Below, in pieces: positions 18,858 through 29,370 of a stretch of 64,000 nt of DNA. The stretch spans positions 45,975 to 109,974 of the forward strand of contig LSRX01001175.1 in assembly GCA_001939145.1 (NCBI GenBank), read 5' to 3'. Below the pieces are notes generated by a model. It made no database searches and was not told the origin of the DNA. It saw only the letters and a list, made by a program, of their open reading frames with translations. The position numbers were made by a program, and so were the translations under genes. Numbering within the stretch: the stretch's first letter is position 1; each line of letters begins with the position of its first letter. The stretch comes from Symbiodinium microadriaticum. Lineage: Eukaryota > Sar > Dinophyceae > Suessiales > Symbiodiniaceae.

Positions 18858-20369
18858 TTACTGACCAGCTGGAACAAGGTTGGTCCCACCCTCCACAAAG
18901 ATGCCCCCGCCGCCCTCCATCCTCTCGTTCTCCGTTTTCGCACACTCGCGCAGAAGCTCCTCATAGTTGCAAATGATGTCTTTCACGCCCTCCCGCGCTT
19001 CATAGAACGCATCGATTTCTCCATTTGCATCAATGAATTGCCAGACATAGGCTCTATGATAAAAAAGCTGCAGAAACTTCGTGTACTGACGCACGAAGAC
19101 CTGCCGAACAACTGTGCTGTTGGCGAGCATGGCACCCAAACGGCTAATTTCAGCCATCACCTCATCATGTGGATCTCTGACAGGGGGGACCCCGACGAGG
19201 CCTACTTTGAAGCCCGCTGACACCCAGGGTGCAAACTTCACGGGAGATCGATGTGTTCCATCTTTCATGGTCTGGACTGCCGTTATGCACTTGTTGGCTT
19301 CCAAAGGCTCCGTCCTCGCTGTGGAAGGGTAGCCGGAAGCATCGCTTTCACTCTTCTCTGGCCGATTGCTTTCGACTCCTCTGAGAAGAATGACGGCAGA
19401 CAGGTAGCGATTGGTCTTTAAGTGAGTTACATCACACAGGACACTTGAGGTCTCGAACAGCTCCACGGCGATCTCTTGTGGTGAAAAGGTCTCGTGGCGC
19501 TCCTGAAACTTGCTGCGAACAGGCGCAAGCGACAACACTGGATATCGGAAATTCCGTGCAGGGACAAGATTGGTGACTATCTCCACCATTTTGGCACTTA
19601 GCTGCGCTTCGAAACGAAGCGAGGTGGTACATGCCGAGATCGTTTGTGCGATCAAGTGGTTGACATGATGAAAGTCTGGATTCTTGACCTGCTGTTTTGT
19701 CTCAACCATTCTATAGACCGCCTCGTTGTCCATCATCATAGTCACATCGACCACATCCTTCATGTAATATGTTGCGAAGATGCAATTGTAAGGTTCCACC
19801 ATGCTGCTAGAAAACCGGCGCGAAGGGTAAATCGTCGGCTGGAAGATGACCTTCTTGTCGAAAGCATCATGCAAGTCGTGTAGAATTTCGCAGCCGACTC
19901 CTGACCCGGTGCCTCCACCAAAAGCATGGAACACGAAGAAGCCCTGCAAGTTCGAGCACAAGTCCACCTGTAAGCGGACCCTGTCAATGACGTCTTCCTT
20001 CACCTTCATGTGGTTTGCCATGAACCGGCCCTCAAAGAAGTTGCTCTTGCAATCCTGATTGTACCCGAGTACATTCTCGGGGTGAAAGAGTTCAGGACTT
20101 TCGGCCAGTATCTCGTTTTTCGTGCTTGGACAGGTGTCAATGAACACTGCCCGAGGCACATGCTGGCCGGCATGCGTCTCAGCGAAGAAGGTGTTGTAGT
20201 TGGTGTCGTCTACATCGGTATAGCTGTGTTTGAGAGATTCCAGATCCCGCTTGCCATCCTCCCCCACGCAATGTTCTTTGCAGAAAAGTGTCCAGGTGTC
20301 TTGACCAATCTGACAACCGGCCTGGCCAATGTGGAGGCAGATGCACTCTCCATGCGTGCTCGAAGCCAT
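18858..20369 (-). CDS. Divergent alpha-tubulin
   Basis: 503 aa, intronless, somewhat longer than the usual roughly 450. Seen: HIGQAGCQIG at 13-22; HVPRAVFID at 70-78; the GTP-binding loop GGGTGSG at 151-157; VEPYN at 191-195; and the VEIVTNLVP segment, in which Glu263 occupies the position of alpha-tubulin's catalytic Glu254, so hydrolysis of beta-tubulin GTP could be kept. Odd: the Lys40 acetylation loop is not recognisable, a Ser/Glu-rich insert sits at about 333-357, and the C-terminus ends GGTNLVPAGQ without the acidic -EEY tail that carries tyrosination and polyglutamylation. Many Cys residues and substitutions are spread through conserved strands. This looks like a specialised or fast-evolving isotype, not the main cytoplasmic alpha-tubulin. 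The alpha (rather than beta or gamma) call rests on the Glu and on the N-terminal and HVPRAVFID segments. Confidence 0.88.
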   Translation of the reverse strand: MASSTHGECICLHIGQAGCQIGQDTWTLFCKEHCVGEDGKRDLESLKHSYTDVDDTNYNTFFAETHAGQHVPRAVFIDTCPSTKNEILAESPELFHPENVLGYNQDCKSNFFEGRFMANHMKVKEDVIDRVRLQVDLCSNLQGFFVFHAFGGGTGSGVGCEILHDLHDAFDKKVIFQPTIYPSRRFSSSMVEPYNCIFATYYMKDVVDVTMMMDNEAVYRMVETKQQVKNPDFHHVNHLIAQTISACTTSLRFEAQLSAKMVEIVTNLVPARNFRYPVLSLAPVRSKFQERHETFSPQEIAVELFETSSVLCDVTHLKTNRYLSAVILLRGVESNRPEKSESDASGYPSTARTEPLEANKCITAVQTMKDGTHRSPVKFAPWVSAGFKVGLVGVPPVRDPHDEVMAEISRLGAMLANSTVVRQVFVRQYTKFLQLFYHRAYVWQFIDANGEIDAFYEAREGVKDIICNYEELLRECAKTENERMEGGGGIFVEGGTNLVPAGQ

Positions 20370-21400
20370 CTTGCAGGATTGGTCTGATACCTACCTTCTT
20401 TCCGACAACTGAGATTAACTCCAAATCTTCAAGTGGGAGTTGGCATGGTCACAGTGGCTTACAACCCGGCCCTGCAGACCTGCGAATCACAGAAACCCTT
20501 GCTTAGCCTTCATTTCCAGCACAACCATCAATAATTAAGCTGGGGACGGACTTGCACAAAGCGAGCCAAGCCGCACGATGATGCTTGATGGCTCGAATAC
20601 AACATCTGACACAGCTGACATACCATCTATGACAGGAGGGTGTGCCCAACCACCGTCATCACACATTGCTTTGGAAATTGACGGGGAAACACCATGACGA
20701 GAGTTATGCTAAAGGTGAAACGTTCGCGTAACAGCAGCCGCTCGGCGAGATCTGCAAAGCAAGCAGCAAACATCAAAACCTTAAGAGGTCTACTCATCAT
20801 GTCACATCTTCTGCATGGCAAGCTGCACTGCGCCGTAGAACGGCATAAGGCTCAAAGTCTGGAAGGGGCAAGTCTTCCAGGCAGGGTGAAGCGATTAAAC
20901 GATTTGCGAATGTTTCTGAGATCCAGACACGGAGGATCTTGGCACACTCAAACGGTGCGGAACCCACGGACCGGGTGTCAGGCAGACTCCCTCGCCCGGG
21001 AAAGTGCTTCGACCAGCACCAAATGCTGAGATCTTTCGGTGGTCTCTGACATAGGCCAAACGAAGAACTTGTACTTCTGACTTACGGCACCTCACAGCTT
21101 TGATGCTCAGTCGGCTGAGTCCTACTAGTTGCAGCAAAGACCGCGCTGCAACGCTTGAACTATTTACAACATGCATGAAAACACCAGCAGTTGCTGTGCA
21201 TTCATCTAGGTGAGGATCACTTTAAACATGATTCCGGCGCCATTTGCTGCTGCGGTGTCAAAAGTAGCATGCTGACCTACATGGGCCAGGCCAATTGGCT
21301 GACGTTAGGGATGCGATAACACCACGCAGCAGAACTGACGTCCGGCACAAGACTAAACCAAACCAAACTCTCGTTCGCGAATTCGTGTTGAAGTTGTACT
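20370..21400. other. Intergenic, no gene recognised
   Basis: Upstream of the tubulin start on its strand. A pyrimidine-poor stretch with TTAATCTCAG about 45 bases before the start could serve as a trans-splice acceptor. I saw no repeat, RNA gene or convincing exon. Confidence 0.35.
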
Positions 21401-21990
21401 AGCCTGGCGGTTTTCAGTGATGCTTGCGATGTCCGGCAAGTTCCCATCAGCTGGGTTCAAACCACCGCTCTCCGCGAACGGCACGCTGCACCATCAACCT
21501 CGCTGGGTTCAAAAAGAGATGTTGAGACTTTTTCCCAAGGCTTTCTGCCGTGCCACTGATGGTGCATGCGCCCAATCCAATGCCTCGGAGACGGCGCCGG
21601 AAGACTGTGTGGCTCGGGAATGCACGGCGCAGGCTCGCGGCAGCCAGCAGTTGCCGTTTGCGTTGGCTCATCCGCCTGCGGACGCCCGCGCACGAAACGG
21701 TTCGATGACGATTCCGATGACTTCAGTGACTTCAACATTCCTCGACAATGTTGGTGCGTGCACAGCTCTTTTGCTCACACATGACGAAGATTGAGCCGCC
21801 GTAAAGCTCCTGATGCAAAGCATGCATGCTTCCATATTCCGTGGTACGGCATTGTGTCAGTATGTGCTATTAGTTCTTGTGTACTGCCTGCGCTGCAAGA
21901 AGAAGAGCTCTACTACTACTGGAAGTATGATGACAAGGAAACCATGCTGTCGTGCAGCATGGATCCAAGCCCTCAGAGTGCTGTCGTCGT

Positions 21991-22335
21991 CTGATGCAGC
22001 TGCCAGGCGCCATGAGCCTCGTCGCCACACAGATGGCACACTCGTGCAGTCAGTCGGCGTCTGAGGCATGAAAGATCGGCGGATGGCAGGGGAGCGACAT
22101 GAGTCGATGGGAATGAGGGAGATGACAGGACGGGATGAGGGGGTTCTTGAGCCACATGTTGAGCCTTGACGCCGTACACGATGCTCCACATCTCCGGAGC
22201 CTCGCATCCCGTACGGCAATGCGAGAACTTTGCGAGCGTCACAACGTGCAACATGCTGCCGCCTCGCCTTCTGCAGATTTGGGACGATGAGTCCATCCTG
22301 CAAAACTCCCGCTGCGTGGATGATGCTCTCGACAC
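21991..22335 (-). CDS. Polyketide-synthase-type ketoreductase domain, exon fragments
   Basis: Three short minus-strand exons match consecutive conserved parts of a type I PKS ketoreductase (NADPH-dependent beta-keto reduction). Exon 22286-22335 carries VESIIHAAGVLQDGLI (family: VIHAAGVLxDGLL). An exon ending at 22165 carries MWSIVYGVK (family: VxxPKV). An exon starting at 22017 carries AHGAWQLHQ (family: xGAWxLH). Splice signals fit: AG|G acceptors, a GT donor after the first, and a GC donor with repeated GCTCA after the second. The Rossmann GxGxxG part and the catalytic Ser/Tyr region were not found, so whether the domain is complete, or is a short-chain dehydrogenase of another kind, is open. 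Flanking open frames on this strand at 22.4-22.8 kb may be further exons. Product unknown. Confidence 0.45.
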
Positions 22336-24431
22336 CTGGCCAAGCCACTTCGAAGGTGAGGAAAACCTTGGGTAGAACTGCCGAGACCGGAACCCATTCG
22401 TCTCTGCGGGAGAGCCAAAGTTGTTGTCGTCTCGGCGCGGCTTAACTGACACATGCTCTGAGCCATCCTTGCGACTGGCAAAGGTCGGGACCGTGATGTT
22501 CTTGATCCGGACCCCCAGCTCTTGCACCTGCTCTGCCAATTCGCTTCCAGTCCTGCAGCTCACTTTCAGTCCCTTCATGGGCTGACAGCAACCGCGCCAG
22601 AAGTTTCACTGCTCAGGAGGGAGCTTCTGGATGGCACGAAGCTGTGCAGGTCCACTTCCTCCGCCGTCCACCCTTGCTTTAAGCCTCCAGCAAGGCTCCT
22701 CTCTTCCAGCACTGGCATCGAAAGAAACCGGCTGTGCTCCGCGCTTGGAGATGAGGTCGACCACTTCATCTTCCTGGGATGAACACTGATCACGCGCTTG
22801 GGTATGTCACCAGGGCTTGCGAGGCCCAAGCCCGATCTCGCACTTCCTGCGCATCTTCCTCAGTGAAGATGGGATACCACTGATCCCATATGCAAGCTGC
22901 ACGAAACCCAGGGACCCACCACTGTCACATCGGCACCGAATTGCACCTTTTCACTCGCCTCCTGCAAAGTCGTGTCCCGCCCGCATGTCTGAAGAGGTGG
23001 TGTGTTGCTGTCTACATGTGGCTCCGCGGTTCAACACTGCTGCTGACGCTGACGGCTCTGTATGCACGTCCGCACGTCCTTCGAAGTGTCGATAATCTCC
23101 TGCCAGGATTCTCCTATCATCTCGTGCCAAGACGGCGCCGAGCCGACTGCCTTCTTGATGCGCTCCAAGGTTTCAAGGGAAGGCCTGCATGTCACATGCT
23201 GCGCTGCCGTGCCATGCGTGCCGAGCTCTGCTGGGACTGGTGCCTTACCAATTCATCGGGCATGGTCTCGAGCCTTGCATGTGTGCCCTGACTTCATCGC
23301 TCCTCATGGATTCTTCCCGCAAAAACTACCGAGCAGGATACTGAGCGCGGGTTGCAGTGATGATGCTGCCCAACGTTACCTTGGTCACAGGCGCAAGCCT
23401 CGTTGCTGTGGCGCTTTGCCCTGACGGCTGCTGCGGCTCTGGCCGCAGACTCTGCCAGGAGACCTGGACGGCCTTGAGACCAAAGCAGCAAGAAGCTCTT
23501 GTGTCGCAGCGCACGCAGTTCGCCCGCAACACTCGGCCAGGCACAGAAAGCTTGGATGGTGTCCAGAATGACCTCCAACAACGGTAACACGGTTCTTCCG
23601 TTTCCATGATGTCATGGTTGTGCTGTGCCACCAAGTTGCAGAACCATCCGAGCAGTCAGCCTTCACCATATAATGCGGACCTGGCACCAGTACACAAATG
23701 TCCTCTTGGAGGTTTGCACCGATGGAAAGAGCCATCTCGGGTGTTGACATGTAGTCTGCATTGCTGCCATCCTGGGATAGCTTATAGTAATGTCTGCAAA
23801 GGCTCACTTCTCACACTTGCGGTCGAGATGCAACTGCTGCAGCGCAGGTGGCATGCCTGTGGGGCGCCCACTCCTGCATTCGCCGTTCGACGCAAGGGCC
23901 ACTGGACAGTCATTCCCGAGCACTAACTCACGTTGAGAGCAAAAGAGAGACGCGCGAGAGTTCGTCTCCTCGATGTTGCGACCACATGGTCCTCATTCCC
24001 CCGATGCAGAACTGCAGTGTGCCCACTTTGACTGTAGCCGTCAAATTTGAGCCCAGCTTTAGCTCACGAGGTGGCCTTCCCAGCTATGGCAAGCTCGTTC
24101 GCTGCGAGCATGCCCAGCCCTCCCAAGCCTTGGCACCAAGGACTTAAGCGCACTCACCGAACCAAGATAAGAACTCCTGAACAAAGCTGCAGACCACCCG
24201 TAATCAGAGCCATCCTGCGGCCAAGTCCTGCCCGAGAGCTTCGCCCAGAACCGCATCGAGAAAACTTCGGCGAACAGCAGCACAAGGTGCAGCACGCCTT
24301 GGGCCTGGAGCCCCGCCGCTCTTTAATCCGGCAAGGTCTTGAGCCAAGAAGTTTGCGCCAGAACATCGGTGCTGCTCATCAAGTCCCAACGAAAACTCTG
24401 CGTGATGACAAGCCAACCTCCAACCCCTCAC

Positions 24432-24531
24432 CCAACCGCACGCCAGACACCCAGCCACACCCAGCCACACGCAGCCACACCCAGCCACACTCCCAGCCAC
24501 CCCCCACCCACCCACTCACCCGTTGACGCAA
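24432..24531. repeat. CCAGCCACAC short tandem repeat
   Basis: About seven degenerate copies of a decamer CCAGCCACAC, passing into CCACCCACCCACTCACCC. Frames across it (Pro/His/Thr-rich, or Trp/Gly/Val-rich on the other strand) are by-products of the repeat. Confidence 0.7.
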
Positions 24532-25819
24532 GTAGACTCGCTGCAGACAAAGCGGAGAACGAGCTTGCAGCCACCTCCCGACGACGCAGCTGCTGCGACT
24601 GCGAGTGAGGCTGGGGTTGAGACGGAGACTCAACCTCACAGAATTCAGAAAACCTCATCCCAGCTTGCTATTGCAACGGCACTGGCGGTAAACAGTCACA
24701 GGGACACTGATGCTCGTAGTTTGGAACTCCATTGTCCATTACTTTACGTGATCCCGGGGTCCCGCACGTCGGAAGTTCTCGGAACAACTTCTCGCTGCTG
24801 CCATAGCGTGGACCAACGTTCCTGACAGCATGGAAAGCAAAAATGTTCTGTGATGGCCAGGTTACTGCTGGTACCTGCTTTCCCAAGCCGAATCCTTGAT
24901 GCAATTGTCGTCGTGTGCATGTCTTAGCGGTCTTAGCGGCTCTCAGCGACTGGTTGCCGGCTTCCAAGTTAGAGGCCGTCAAAAACCCCCCGGCGAAAAA
25001 GCTGCAGCCAGCTCCCTTGCACATTCTACTCGCCTCGGAGTCTCCCTCGGGAACTGACAGGTCGCTGCCATGAGCCCCTCAGGACACGAGCTGCCCAGAG
25101 CCTTGAAAAGAGGGCTTTCACGCTGAGCGCTGCACGGGCCAAGCCCCAGCTTCCTCGAGCCACCTCCGACTTCGGCAGTTTACGAGAGCCAGGAACCGAC
25201 GCCCCCAATTCCCGACCTCTGACAAGAGCTGGTCCGAGCTCCAAACGGCATGGCCCTGCAGGGTCATGGCAGCAGAGAACTCTCTGACCATGTCTCTGTT
25301 CTGCACTTGTGGAGTTCCTGGAAGACAGCGGCACCGAGCGGACGAAGATTCGTCTGCTCTGAGAGAACCTCAAACGAAGAGCTGCACAATGCAATGTCCT
25401 GAGAGGATGGGGCCTACCGCAAGCTTACAGGACAATCCGATCCATGAGTTCAGTCTTTGTCTTTGAACTGGCAAGTGCTACCGTTAGCAGTCTGTCGTTC
25501 AAAGCGCCACACTGTCGGAGCTGCCCCCAGCATGCTGTGCTTCTTCCAGCACGGGGCCCAGCTGACAGTCTGTACATGCCTTTAAATCCACAGGAGTACA
25601 ACGGCAACTATGCTTTTTTGCCTATCTAGGGTGAAACCAAGAGCTCCGGGACTGCCGAGGACGTCCACGTGAGGTCATCGGGGCCCCTGCTCGTCATGGG
25701 AGGTCGCGACGTTGGTTCCAGCAGTCGTTTTGGACACGCAGGCGGTACAGCGCTCTGCAACGCAGAGTTCACAGCGCTCCGGATAATCTGGGCAGAAAAA
25801 CAAACAGTTTGACAGCCTG

Positions 25820-26757
25820 CAGTCTATGAGCTCACCCAAACATCCAGCGCAGCGCCCATGTTGACCTCTACCGAGGATACAAGAGACCGCACAGTCTGCC
25901 CTCTCGCGACCTCTCGGGCGTCTCGAGCATTCCTGACCACACTGCTGTAGATCTGTCGAGTTCTCAATGCAATCTCGACGGGCGACCTTGCCAGCATCAG
26001 TTGCTTGGTAGTGTCATCTCGCAGAAGACTCAGACTCAAGCATCTACCAACCGAACTATTGGAAGGCATGCCATAACCATCAACCGGCCCTGCCAACTCG
26101 CAGGCAAGATGCAGCCACACTCAGCACCAGCAGGACCAGACCATGTCTCACTGCCATGGATCGGAGATTTCACAGCTGGGGCCAGACCAGTTGTATCAAA
26201 GTGACTGCAAATAGAGCCAGAAACACAGTCACATAGCAAGTGACTATAGCGGCTCGGCTGTAATGCATTAGTCTGCCACGCGGGGATGCACGAGCTATAG
26301 AGAGCTGCACTCTCAAGTCAGGGCACCTGCAACACATCTCGAAGCTCTGCGAAGAGGGCGCCGCAGGGACCGGGAGCACCCTCGGAGGGCAGACCTGCAT
26401 TCCACGGCTCCCGCAAGAATCTCTTCGGATCAGGAGACAAGAGACACAGAGTCTGCCGTGCACGCACGCAGAAACATTTTCCGTCACTTGTCATGCTGCC
26501 ACGCAGAATCCACTTTGCCCTTCTTGTCGGGATGCTTGTTCCTGAGCGACGTACGCGGGGGACGGCCGATGGGTCCAGTCGTGGAACTGACACCAGGGTG
26601 TGCTATGAGGTGCTTCATGGTGCCTGTCATGTTGAAGCAAGGAGCAGATCTGCGTAGGTGAACTCCTGCCGATAAACCTTCTCTTTCTCCGCATTGCGGC
26701 CCGTGCAGTCGCAGTAGAAAATGTCGTCGAAGTGCTTCCTGGGCAGGACCACGGCGC
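25820..26757 (-). CDS. Candidate exons of an unrecognised minus-strand gene
   Basis: Three protein-like minus-strand stretches in consistent order: about 26636-26757 (VVLPRKHFDDIFYCDCTGRN, then a charged stretch ending TYADLLL), about 26325-26455 (SPDPKRFLREPWNAGLP, then a Gly/Pro stretch ending ELRDVLQ), and about 25824-26020 (TKQLMLARSPVEIALRTRQI). The amino-acid make-up (aromatic, acidic and aliphatic in balanced pattern) contrasts with the basic, Ser-rich readings on the other strand. I do not recognise a family, and no start or stop is assigned. Further pieces may lie at about 25.1-25.3 kb and 26.95-27.2 kb. Confidence 0.3.
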
Positions 26758-28068
26758 TTTCGACGCCTCTCAGCCCTTGAGAGAGAAACTGCCACTCTCA
26801 CTCAAACAGCTTCGATGCCGCAAGGCTCGCCGCCATGCAGAAGCAGCCTTTGCCGCATTTCTGCAGGCAAGCCGGAGCTGGCCGCTCCTTCGGCCAAACC
26901 TCACATGGCGTTCTCGAAAATCCTCAACTCTGAGCTGGGAGTCGCCTTTGCCATTTCATCCTCACCGACGGCTTGCACAATTCGGCGGGCCTCAGCTTGC
27001 GATGAGTGCAATGCTTTCTCATGGTTCTCACAATTTCTGACATTCCCTTTGGTGACTTTGCCAGAGTCCCCTCGATCCACAGGAGGAATAGCAAATCTTG
27101 GGCACCGGCATCTTCCTCCAAGGAGACAAGACTCCTCTCAGCAGACACTACGAGCACCATGTGAACAGTCCTGAGGCAGACAGGCGACAGTTTTTGGTGA
27201 GGATATCTGCATGCCTCTTCTGCGAGTCTCAGCCGCACACATCCATTGCAAGAGGGGTCGTCTCACGATCCTGAGTACTTGCACAGCACTGATTGCATGC
27301 ACGTTTTGCTGCAGCCACGCTACATTAGGGAGATCTGACCGAAGCATCTGGGCTTCGGAGTAGGGCCTGACAGCCAACCTCGGCAAGAAAATGACTGGGA
27401 CACTAGTTCTACCTCCGAGCATGAAGACGCGCTCATGATGCAGACAAGGATCCGCTTGGAGTTGCACAAGCGCTGCCAATTTGAGCCGCATGCAGCGATC
27501 ACAGTACTTTTTCTCTCCAAGGCAAAACTATCTAAGGTGAGCAGCTTTTACATCTTATGCTGCACACCGAAAGGCAGAACACGTCTGAGTACTACTTTCT
27601 CATGGGGTACATACACCCGCTTAAACTCAGCGTACCCGTGCCCGTGAAGGTCAAACTTGGAGTTCGAGTCCCACCGCACAGACTCAATCACGACGTTTGG
27701 ACTGCTTGTTTACTTGGTTAAAGTCGGCGAAACCAGGTGCTCCAGTCCTGGAGTGCAAATGGCAATCTGGCATGTTGTGATGTGGTGCGGCGATCATTGG
27801 TTCTCGGTTTCATCTAGGGTCCAAATCGGCGCATGTTACGTTCTACTGTCAGAATCTCTGACAATACCACATCAAGCACGTGGACAGTCGAATACTCCTA
27901 GACTCACGCTGTGCTTGCGTCTGGACTTTTCGATGGGACAAGCACAGTGTTTGGCAGAGCCCCGTCTGACACAGCAAGTAACATTCGGACACGGCCTTCA
28001 ACACTGTGCACGAGCCGTGGCAGAGGCTGAAGGAGCTCGCCCTGCAAGAAGTGTCGCGCTTCCAGGAC

Positions 28069-29370
28069 GACGTGCAGAAGTCTTTTCTTCCCGAAAGCAT
28101 CGCGAAGGGTTCTTCCGTGCAGAGCCCTTCAGAGAAGTACATAGGATCAAGTACACAGAGGATCAGGTACACAGCGTTAATACATCGATTGAAGTGCAGA
28201 GTATCGAGTGCATAGTACACCGGTGCATAGTACACAGAGTGAAGTGCATAGTACATAGAGTGAAGTAGGTCAGAGTGAAGTACATCGCGTGAAGTGCATC
28301 GAGTCAAGTGCATAGTACACAGAGTATACACAGAGTACATCAGAGTGAAAAGTACCCGACTTATACCCGACTTATCTACATCTCCGTGTATTTAAATATT
28401 CTTTCTAAAGCCGGAGCCAGCACCGTGCCATCGATCGGGAATACAACCCTTACTATGGATTGGCGTGGTCGAGCGCGCGAACGCGAGGTAAAGTTGCAAC
28501 TTGTCCACGGCGCGCGCACCCCTTACCATGGATTGGCGTGGTCGAACGCGCGAACGCGAGGTAAAGTTGCATCTTTTTTCCAACTGTTCGGCGTGACGTG
28601 CAACCCCTACCATGGATTGGCGTGGTCGAACGCGCGAACGCGAGGTAAAGTTGCACATTTTTTCCAACATTTCGGCGTGACGCGCAAACCTTACCATGGA
28701 TTGCCGTGGTCGAACGCGACCGAACGCGAGGTAAAGTTGCAACTTTTTGGGGCCCCGCACAACCCTCTGCATGGATTGGGGTCAAGATGCAACTTTTAGG
28801 GCTCCGGCAGGGTTCCCGCGCAACCCTTTGCGGGGATTGGCGTGGTCAAGCGTGCAAACGCGAGGTAAACTTGCTACTTTTCGGGTTCCCACGCAACCTA
28901 GTACGTCTGTACGAAGCCGATAAACATAGAGTGGAGATACACGTAGAGTCCATAGAGTCAAGTAACGTACATCGAGTACCCTAAACCCTAAACCCTAAGT
29001 ACATAGATGATAATAGATGATAAACATAGAGTCACGATAAACAAAGAGTCAAGTACATGTAAGGTATAGTAAATAGAGTCGAGTGCGGGTGATAAACAAA
29101 GAGTGAAGTGACGATAAACATAGAGTGGAGATACACGTAGAGTCCATAACGTCAAGTACATCGAGTACCCTAAACCCTAAACTCTAAACCTGGACTTTGT
29201 ACTTGATGACTCTATGCACTTGACTCTGTGACAATCTGACTCTATGCACTAGATTCTATGTACTCAAACTGTGCACTTGACTCTATGACTTTATGTACTT
29301 GACTCTCTGACTTTACATAGCGCTAAACTCTTCGCAAATGATGCTTTCGGGCCACATGTCTTCTAGTTTT
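28069..29370 (+). repeat. Composite inverted-repeat element, copy B (long form)
   Basis: The left end AGAAGTCTTTTCTTCCCGAA, followed by AGCATCGCGAAGGG, is inverted at the right end (CTTCGCAAATGATGCTTTCGGG and on to CTTCTAG at about 29368). Between lie, in order: AGTACACAGAGTGAAGTGCAT-type units; a GGAGCCAGC...CGGGAATACAACCC module (about 28410-28450); six units containing GCGAGGTAAAGTTGC (28443-28900); the signature GCAACCTAGTACGTCTGTAC; GATAAACATAGAGTC units; two short CCCTAAA blocks; and a 150-bp right-end segment. Same modules as copy A, partly reordered. No transposase frame. Confidence 0.75.
28443..28900 (+). repeat. 70-85-bp tandem units, GCGTGGTCGAACG...GCGAGGTAAAGTTGC
   Basis: Six diverged units, each running from CAACCCTTACCATGGATTGG through a GAACGCGCGAACGCGAGGTA core to a T-rich end. 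Frames across it on both strands (repeating LPRVRSRSTTAIHG-like peptides) are repeat artefacts. One related unit stands alone near 41580-41640. Confidence 0.75.

Noticed and set aside
24331..24352. Second spliced-leader relic (CTTGAGCCAAGAAG)
   Set aside because: Only about ten consecutive bases match, which is expected by chance in a window this size, and no gene starts nearby.
27655..27680. GGAGTTCGAGTCCCACCG resembling a tRNA T-arm
   Set aside because: The 72 bases upstream do not fold into a D-arm and anticodon arm and no matching acceptor stem is present.
28300..28800. Protein frames over the 28.4-28.9 kb repeat
   Set aside because: Repeating peptides on both strands come from the 70-85-bp tandem units.
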